A stretch of 18,701 nucleotides of DNA, taken from positions 1 to 18,701 of the forward strand of contig DATKDP010000075.1 of NCBI GenBank assembly GCA_035546335.1. The letters run 5' to 3'. This document shows, piece after piece, positions 13,808 through 18,701 of this stretch (the first letter of the stretch is position 1; every line of letters begins with the position of its first letter). The position numbers were made by a program, and so were the translations under genes. The notes beneath the pieces are model-generated. The model saw only the letters and a list, made by a program, of their open reading frames with translations, searched no databases and was not told the DNA's origin. Origin of the DNA: DATKDP01 sp035546335 (GTDB lineage Bacteria; Acidobacteriota; Thermoanaerobaculia; Gp7-AA8).

Positions 13808-14986
13808 CTACGCCATCAGTGCGTCCAAAGCCTGCACGACTCCTGCAACGTCCATGTCGTAGTTCCATTTCGCAATGATCGCTTGCGATCTGGCCGCCAT
13901 TCGACATCTCGCTTCCGCGTTCGTGGCAAGGCTATCGAGGCGCCCGGCCAGGCCCGCAACATCCTCGAGGGCTATAACGAATCCGTTCTCGCCGTGTCTC
14001 ACGATGTCGCCGCTCGGACCGACACGATCGGTCACGATCACCGGCAGCCCGCTCGCCATCGCCTCGTTGACTACCGTCGCCCGCGGATCGAACGCCGACG
14101 GAAGCACCAGCACGTCCGCCGCTCCGTAGATCTGCGGCAGCCGCGACTGATTCACGAATCCGACGAAGTGCACCCCCTGAAGCCCGCGCGCCTCTGCCTC
14201 CCCCTCGAGCGCCGGTCTCAGCTCTCCATCCCCCACGAAGACGAGCGCCGCATTCCCCCGCTCGTTCATTCGCTCGAAAGCCGCCAGCAGGTCGCCCGGT
14301 CTCTTGCGCTCGATCAGTTTTCCGGAGAAAAGGATGACGAATGCTTCTTCCGCGATCCCCAGCTCCCGCCGGATCGATCGTTTCTCCTCGCCGGACATCG
14401 TCGCCGCCGCGGCGAACCGCTCGTTGTCGATCGCCCACGGCATGAAGAAGAACCGCTCGTCCGAGCCGCCATAGTGCCGGTAATAGTCTGCGTTGTAACG
14501 CCCCGTGATCATGAAGCCCGCAGCGCGTGCGAAAAGAAACCGCAGCAGGCGCTCTCTGGCCCGCGCAAACGGCGATCTCTCTTCAGGAACGAAGCTGCTG
14601 TCTCCGTAGATGAAAAACGGGATCGATTTCAGGATGCATGCTGCGTATCCGATCCACGCCGTCACCGATCCCCAGCCGAGCATGAAGAGCACGGCGTCGT
14701 ATCGCGACCTGCGGAGCGCCGTGAAGAGCCCCGGGTTGATCAGCCCGGAGCCGCTCGTCCGGTCGAAGGGGGAGAGATTGCGCAGGAAGCGATGAGGATA
14801 CCCTCCGGTCAGATCGAGGTCCCAGCGGAGATTCACTCCGAGCCCCTCGTCGCGGTACGCATCGAGACCCCGGCGTGAACAGAAGAGAACCTCGAGGTCG
14901 ATCTCGGGCCGCTCGGCCAGCATCCTGAAGAGCGGGGCCTGATACTGGATCACGTGCGAGGTGACGATGGCCAGCCGATGCTTCAT
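13808..14986 (-). CDS. GT4 glycosyltransferase
   Basis: This 392-residue GT-B-fold enzyme has an N-terminal acceptor domain from MKHRLAIVTSHVIQYQAPLF, a hydrophobic stretch near VLFMLGWGSVTAWIGYAACIL, and a C-terminal donor domain with VILFSGKLIERKRPGDLLAAF, ALVFVGDGELRP, VHFVGFV and the nucleotide-sugar block VVNEAMASGLPVIVTD. The family transfers a sugar with retention of configuration. The ATG at 14986 is adjacent to a GTG at 14989; neither has a strong ribosome site. Its 5' end faces repeat island B, which separates it from the next upstream gene of the same strand. It is likely cytoplasmic and acts on a lipid-linked glycan intermediate. Confidence 0.88.
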   Translation of the reverse strand: MKHRLAIVTSHVIQYQAPLFRMLAERPEIDLEVLFCSRRGLDAYRDEGLGVNLRWDLDLTGGYPHRFLRNLSPFDRTSGSGLINPGLFTALRRSRYDAVLFMLGWGSVTAWIGYAACILKSIPFFIYGDSSFVPEERSPFARARERLLRFLFARAAGFMITGRYNADYYRHYGGSDERFFFMPWAIDNERFAAAATMSGEEKRSIRRELGIAEEAFVILFSGKLIERKRPGDLLAAFERMNERGNAALVFVGDGELRPALEGEAEARGLQGVHFVGFVNQSRLPQIYGAADVLVLPSAFDPRATVVNEAMASGLPVIVTDRVGPSGDIVRHGENGFVIALEDVAGLAGRLDSLATNAEARCRMAARSQAIIAKWNYDMDVAGVVQALDALMA

Positions 14987-15048
14987 CACCGGCGAGCGTA
15001 CACGGTGGAACTGCGGGATGCCAGAGCGCCCAGTGTGTGGGGTCCGGG

Positions 15049-15171
15049 CGTCCTCGCCATCGCTGGCCGCTCGGTCAGATCTGCCCTATTTGCGGCGTGG
15101 CGCACGTGACGACGCGTCCCCATGGCTTACGTCGTCGTCCGTCACCGGGCTGAAGATCGGAATCTTCAGCC
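15049..15171. repeat. 123-base block, copy in island B
   Basis: This aligns without gaps to 9601-9723 with nine differences by eye, including the first hairpin unit of array B. Confidence 0.85.
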
Positions 15172-15305
15172 ACGTGGAGATCGTCCCCATCGTTCACACC
15201 CTCGTCCGTCACCGGGCCGAAGATCGGAATCTTCAGCCACGTGGACATCGTCCCTATGGCTCACTGAGTCGTCCGTCACGGGGCCGAAGATCGGAATCTT
15301 CAGCC
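15115..15305. repeat. 57-base hairpin repeat array B (three tandem copies)
   Basis: Copies lie at 15115-15171, 15182-15238 and 15249-15305, with a strict 67-base period and 10-base ACGTGGAGAT or ACGTGGACAT linkers. Copy 1 has a perfect stem (GGCTGAAGAT / ATCTTCAGCC). Copies 2 and 3 have GGCCGAAGAT / ATCTTCAGCC, a C-A mismatch on the plus strand that becomes a G-U wobble in minus-strand RNA. On that strand the loop reads UCCG, a UNCG-type tetraloop. The flanking genes are both on the minus strand. Confidence 0.88.
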
Positions 15306-15325
15306 ACTCGACATTGCCTGCCGAT

Positions 15326-16264
15326 TCAACAGGGGAGGGCGCGGGACGCGCGCTCTCCGGGGGGGAGCAGCCGCCTTCCTGCTCGCACAAGCTCTCGCGC
15401 CGCCAGCAGCCCGCGCACCTCGCTCACCACTTTTGCCGGAATCCGCCACGGATGCCGCAGATGGTAGCGCGTCAGAATCGATTTCCTCATTCGCCGCACG
15501 AGATACGGAACGATCTCCCTCACCCGTCCGTTCAGAAACGCGAAGTAGTAGTCCCCCGTCGTATGCACGGGCGAGGCGACGCGCAGGTGATCGCCGAACG
15601 TCCTGAGTCCTCCCTTGTTCGCCTTCAGATGCCGGATGCTCGCTCGCGGCTCGTAGCGGATCATCCCGCCGGCGGCGATCAACCGTCGCGCGAAGTCGGT
15701 CTCGAACCGATACGCTGCGCCGGTGAAGTTCTCGTCGAATCCCCCGATCTCGATGGCGCGCGTTCGCCTCACCGACAGATTCCCCGCCATGACATTGCTC
15801 ACCAGCGCGCCGCGGGCATGGTTGAACGGAAACTGAAGATCAGCGAGCAGCCCCGATCGCGCGCAGCGCAGCTCTCCATCGACGACTTCCTCCCCGGGCT
15901 GCAGCACCTGTCCGGCAACCGCCGCAATCGCCTCGCCGTCGTACGCGCGCACGTGCGCTTCGACGAGCGACTCTCCCGGCACGATGTCGTCGTCGAGGAA
16001 GAGCACCAGGTCCGATCGTGCTTCGATGAGAGCCGCATTCATGCTCCGGGGAATCGACGGTTCGGCGAATCGCAGCCATCGCAATGCCGAGCGCGACTCC
16101 AGCTCTCGCAGCTTCGCCTCGACTTCCGGTGAATGCTCGGGCGACTGATCCGCGATCACCATCTCGTCGGGCGGTCGTGCGAGACGGAGGAGCGCCTCGA
16201 TCGTCGCCACGAGGAGCTCGCCCCGCTGGAAGGTCGGAATGGCCACGGCAATCGAGAGACTCAA
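15326..16264 (-). CDS. GT2 glycosyltransferase
   Basis: This 312-residue protein has a GT-A fold: SIAVAIPTFQRGELLVATIEALL at the start, DEMVIADQSPE, and the metal-binding motif in LVLFLDDDIVPGESL, then AGNLSVRRTRAIEIGGFDENF and ETDFARRLIAAGG typical of family 2. The C-terminus is basic and helical and may touch the membrane. The start is taken as the TTG at 16264, which overlaps the stop of the upstream GT4 gene as TTGA and is preceded by GGGGAG. No ATG in this frame fits: the in-frame extension upstream would run far into the GT4 gene. The gene ends at the edge of repeat island B. Confidence 0.87.
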   Translation of the reverse strand: MSLSIAVAIPTFQRGELLVATIEALLRLARPPDEMVIADQSPEHSPEVEAKLRELESRSALRWLRFAEPSIPRSMNAALIEARSDLVLFLDDDIVPGESLVEAHVRAYDGEAIAAVAGQVLQPGEEVVDGELRCARSGLLADLQFPFNHARGALVSNVMAGNLSVRRTRAIEIGGFDENFTGAAYRFETDFARRLIAAGGMIRYEPRASIRHLKANKGGLRTFGDHLRVASPVHTTGDYYFAFLNGRVREIVPYLVRRMRKSILTRYHLRHPWRIPAKVVSEVRGLLAARELVRAGRRLLPPGERASRALPC

Positions 16265-17433
16265 CGCTTTTCTCTCCCCTTCGAATCGAGCAGCTCGTGA
16301 AAGAAGTCGACCGTCTTCTCCGCGACGCCATCCCACGTGAATCGTCTCGCCGTCTCCGCCGCGCGCACCGACATCTCGTTCATGCGCGGCGCTTCGCCGA
16401 GCAGCAGAGCACATCGCCCCACCATCGCCTCCGCATCTCCCGTATCGGTGAGAAATCCGTCGACGCCGTCGGTGATGACGTCGCGGGCTCCTCCCTCCGA
16501 CGAGGAAACGACGCAGAGGCCTCGCGCCATCGCCTCGAGAAACACCTTGCCGAACCCCTCGAAGAACGAAGGGAAGACGAAGATCCCATGCTCGTCGTAG
16601 ATGCGGCGGAGCGCGGCCTGATCTCCCCAGTCGCGGAGTGCGACGCGCGCCTGCACCTCCGGCGGCAGAAGCGTGCGGACCGATTCGTGATGCCTGCTCG
16701 AGCAGACCCATGTCATCTCGATCGACGAGTCCCTTTCGGCGAGCTGGCGGAAGATTTCGGCGACGATCATCGGCGCTTTGAAGAAGGCGTACTGGCCGGC
16801 GTAGAGAACACGCCGCATCCGCTCCTCGCTCATCGGCAGCGCCGGCGCAACGGTGTATTCGTCGGGCGCTGCGGCGCCGACGATCCCGATGCGATCCCGC
16901 GACACGCCGAGCTCGTCGCGCAGGAGCTCCGCGCACGCCTCGCAGTAGACGATGTGCCCGTCAGCCCAGCGGACGATCTCCTTCGTATGCCGATGCAGAG
17001 CGGGGGCGAGAAAGCGGCTGGTGAGGCGTCGCGTCAGCGAGCGCTCGTCGCTTCCGTAGCGCTCGCGCCATCGCCGCAGTTCCCGCTCCGCGCGCACCTC
17101 GAGGCCGTGAGAGCGATGGACGAAGACTCCCGGGAGCCGCCGGCGCGCGTGCTCGCGCGCCGCGAGCCAGCCGTGCGGCTGATTGATCTGCACGACGTCG
17201 TACGGAGCCCGGGCGCTCCGCTCGAGCATCAGCGCGCGATAGGCGCGCGGCAGCTCGAGCAGGTAGTGAAGATTTCCGTGAGCGATCCTCCGCGGGAGCG
17301 AGTCCGACCAGATCGCATCGACCTCGTGTCCCAGCCTGCGGAGGGCGCGGATCGTCTGCACTTCCGTCCCCGCGGCACCGGAGCTCGGGTCCTCCGGAAC
17401 GTCGGCCATGAAGAGCATGCGCAACGAGCTCAT
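16261..17433 (-). CDS. GT4 glycosyltransferase
   Basis: This 390-residue GT-B-fold enzyme starts with LRMLFMADVPEDPSSGAAGT and TEVQTIRALRRLGHEVDAIW, an acceptor domain in which a GxxG-type loop precedes a helix. The donor domain contains RRVLYAGQYAFFKAPMIVAE, the GT4 signature FPSFFEGFGKVFLEAMARG with paired glutamates, and VVSSSEGGARDVITDGVDG. It transfers a sugar with retention. The ATG at 17433 overlaps the stop of the upstream GT2 gene (ATGA), and its stop overlaps the next GT2 start (TTGA), so three genes are translationally coupled. Confidence 0.9.
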   Translation of the reverse strand: MSSLRMLFMADVPEDPSSGAAGTEVQTIRALRRLGHEVDAIWSDSLPRRIAHGNLHYLLELPRAYRALMLERSARAPYDVVQINQPHGWLAAREHARRRLPGVFVHRSHGLEVRAERELRRWRERYGSDERSLTRRLTSRFLAPALHRHTKEIVRWADGHIVYCEACAELLRDELGVSRDRIGIVGAAAPDEYTVAPALPMSEERMRRVLYAGQYAFFKAPMIVAEIFRQLAERDSSIEMTWVCSSRHHESVRTLLPPEVQARVALRDWGDQAALRRIYDEHGIFVFPSFFEGFGKVFLEAMARGLCVVSSSEGGARDVITDGVDGFLTDTGDAEAMVGRCALLLGEAPRMNEMSVRAAETARRFTWDGVAEKTVDFFHELLDSKGREKR

Positions 17434-18386
17434 CGACCGGCCGCCAGCGCGTGCTGCGCGAGACGCACCCACGCCTTCGCGTGCAACGGGTTGAGCCGAA
17501 GCGCGCGCAGGAGATAGGCAGCGGCGCGCGGATCGCGGTTGCGGCGCAGCCGCTCGCCGAGGAAGTAGTAGCCCGCCGACGCGGCGGCGCGGCTGCGATC
17601 GCGAGGCGAGGGGCGGATCGCCGCGGCGCGCTCGAGAATCTCCCGTTCCGACTCGCCGCGGAGGCGCGCGGAGAGCGCAGCGCGGCTCAGGCGGCTGATC
17701 TCCTGCTGCTTCCGGCGATTCGCGCTGCTGAGGCTCCGAGGAAAAACGCGCGCGAGATAGAGAGTCTCACCGATCATCTGAAAGGTCCCCAGCTCGGCGA
17801 GACGGTACCAGAGATCCCAGTCCTGACCGAAGTGGAACTCCTCGCGATATCCGCCGGCGCGCTCGAAGGCGGATCTGCGGAACATCACGGCGCCGTGATG
17901 CGTCGGGCCGTCGACGACGCCGTGCGTTTCCGACTCGTCGAGAATCGGGATCGGCTCGGCCGCCCGCCCGCTGCCGCGGGCGATCGAGAGCGGTTCCATC
18001 TCCGGCCCGCGATAATCGGTCCACGAGGACGCGAAGGCGAGATCGGCCGTCCTCTCGAATGCCGTGCGGAGGCGTGCGAGGCGCCCGGGCAGAGAGAGAT
18101 CGCCTGCATCCTGTCGCGCGATGAGCGGAGCGCGAGCGCTCGCGCAACCGGCGATGAGCGCGGAGGTCAGGCCGCGATGCTCCCGTCTGAGGAGCCGGAT
18201 TCGCGGATCGCGGCGCGCGAGATCTTCGACGATCTCCGCCGTCCGGTCGGTCGATCCGTCGTCGACGACGATCAGCTCGAGTGCGACTCCCTCCTGGGCG
18301 AGCACGCTCTCGACCGTCTCGCCGGCGACGCTCTCGCCGTTGTAGACAGCCATCACCACCGACACATCGACGCTGACCTCGCTCAC
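17430..18386 (-). CDS. GT2 glycosyltransferase with helical C-terminal tail
   Basis: This 318-residue protein starts with DVSVVMAVYNGESVAGETVE, then the nucleotide-binding strand LELIVVDDGSTDRTAEIVED and IARQDAGDLSLPGRL, in which the usual DADD acceptor motif appears as DAGD. It has a W-rich block, HFGQDWDLWYRLAELG. Residues from about 225 onward are Arg/Ala-rich helices ending in a TPR-like unit, AAAYLLRALRLNPLHAKAW. The start is a GTG at 18386 with no proper Shine-Dalgarno site; a -10-like TACAAT is only 9 bases upstream. It heads the coupled operon GT2-GT4-GT2 and probably starts side-chain assembly of the glycan. Confidence 0.87.
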   Translation of the reverse strand: MSEVSVDVSVVMAVYNGESVAGETVESVLAQEGVALELIVVDDGSTDRTAEIVEDLARRDPRIRLLRREHRGLTSALIAGCASARAPLIARQDAGDLSLPGRLARLRTAFERTADLAFASSWTDYRGPEMEPLSIARGSGRAAEPIPILDESETHGVVDGPTHHGAVMFRRSAFERAGGYREEFHFGQDWDLWYRLAELGTFQMIGETLYLARVFPRSLSSANRRKQQEISRLSRAALSARLRGESEREILERAAAIRPSPRDRSRAAASAGYYFLGERLRRNRDPRAAAYLLRALRLNPLHAKAWVRLAQHALAAGR

Positions 18387-18575
18387 AGATCCCCATTGTA
18401 GGGGCGCGCAGCGAGGCTGTCTCGAAACTCTCGACCGCTGAATTGTAGGGATGCGCTTCGTCCGGGTGCTTGCGGGGAGAGCGGGCGTCCCGCGACCGCT
18501 CTACGTCACGACATTCGTCCGCCCACGCGGGGAGACCGCGCGTCCCTCTCCCGCACGTCCCCCATCGCCACCGCG
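18387..18575. other. Intergenic region with short repeats
   Basis: No gene is present. It holds two ATTGTAGGG repeats (18395-18403 and 18442-18450), an exact copy of the 20-base GC motif at 18474-18493 and a degenerate copy at 18529-18548. It lies upstream of the GT2 operon and downstream of the BrkB-like gene end. Confidence 0.6.
18395..18423 (-). promoter_or_regulatory. Candidate near-leaderless promoter of the GT2 operon
   Basis: On the minus strand TACAAT lies at 18400-18395 and GAGACA (4 of 6 matches to TTGACA) at 18423-18418, with a 17-base spacer. Transcription would begin about two bases before the GTG at 18386, leaving almost no leader. The TACAAT is also part of a repeat with a second copy about 47 bases away, so it may be coincidental. 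Confidence 0.4.
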
Positions 18576-18701
18576 TCAAAATGGCGTCGGCGGCTTCGCA
18601 CCCTCCCCGATTCCCGGCCTCGCTCGCTGTTGGCCACCGCTCCGACGCCGCGCGTACACCTCGGTGAGCTCGGCGCCGAAAAAGAGAATCATCGACGAGT
18701 A
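18576..18701 (-). CDS. YihY/BrkB-family membrane protein (C-terminal end, partial)
   Basis: Only the last 41 residues are in the window; the gene continues beyond the right edge. The segment SSMILFFGAELTEVYARR matches the end of the last membrane helix and the following charged turn of YihY/virulence factor BrkB proteins, which usually read as ILFFGAEFTRVYA. It is followed by a Gly/Arg/Pro-rich tail and a TGA at 18578-18576. BrkB-type proteins are polytopic inner-membrane proteins of uncertain role, earlier annotated as RNase BN in error. It is transcribed towards the GT2 operon with a 189-base gap. Confidence 0.75.
   Translation of the reverse strand, partial: YSSMILFFGAELTEVYARRRSGGQQRARPGIGEGAKPPTPF

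Larger units (their letters stand above)
14987..15325. other. Gene-free repeat island B inside the glycosyltransferase run
   Basis: This 339-base gap between two minus-strand glycosyltransferase genes holds the copy of the 123-base block (15049-15171) and three tandem hairpin units. No gene is seen. If the minus-strand genes are one transcript, these hairpins are transcribed. Confidence 0.75.

Noticed and set aside
16084..17517. 477-codon plus-strand ORF opposite the GT4 gene
   Set aside because: It is antisense to clear glycosyltransferase motifs; composition is Arg/Ala-rich without family signals.

Overview
The window is high-GC bacterial DNA (roughly 60-65% G+C in most genes) with short overlapping operons, many GTG/TTG starts and weak Shine-Dalgarno sites. 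It also carries a Ser/Thr kinase with a TolB-like and TPR region, and intergenic islands full of hairpin repeats. This combination suggests a soil-type Acidobacteriota or a relative. That is an inference from gene style; there is no rRNA or other marker to confirm it.

Region 1 (about 1-5200) is a lasso-peptide-like RiPP locus. On the plus strand are a PqqD-like recognition protein (258-533), an asparagine-synthetase-like cyclase (499-2349) and, after two hairpin repeats, a 64-codon ORF (2615-2809) whose N-terminal half resembles lasso leader peptides. Converging on it from the minus strand is a three-gene operon: HPr-kinase-like protein, B2 transglutaminase-like leader peptidase and family-5 nucleotidyltransferase. 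Each junction in that operon is a 4-base GTGA stop/start overlap. The set matches lasso pathways that phosphorylate and further decorate the peptide. No ABC exporter or isopeptidase is visible.

Region 2 (5215-9450) holds a NodU/CmcH/TobZ-type carbamoyltransferase, transcribed divergently from the kinase/peptidase/NTase operon across about 50 bases. Its Shine-Dalgarno site lies in a perfect hairpin. A membrane-anchored Ser/Thr kinase converges on it.

Region 3 (9451-10313) is a gene-free repeat island with four copies of a 57-base unit ending in a perfect 10-bp hairpin. Three more copies lie at 15115-15305 inside the glycosyltransferase operon. The first island is followed by a Phd/VapC toxin-antitoxin pair with a visible promoter and operator.

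Region 4 (11034-18386) is a surface-glycan locus: a GDP-mannose 4,6-dehydratase on the plus strand, then on the minus strand two GT2 and two GT4 glycosyltransferases, a GT8-like transferase and a SAM methyltransferase. The last two are lower in GC than their neighbours. The window ends in the C-terminus of a YihY/BrkB-type membrane protein. The glycan genes probably make and transfer a 6-deoxyhexose-containing polymer; whether the carbamoyltransferase serves that glycan or the peptide cannot be decided from sequence.
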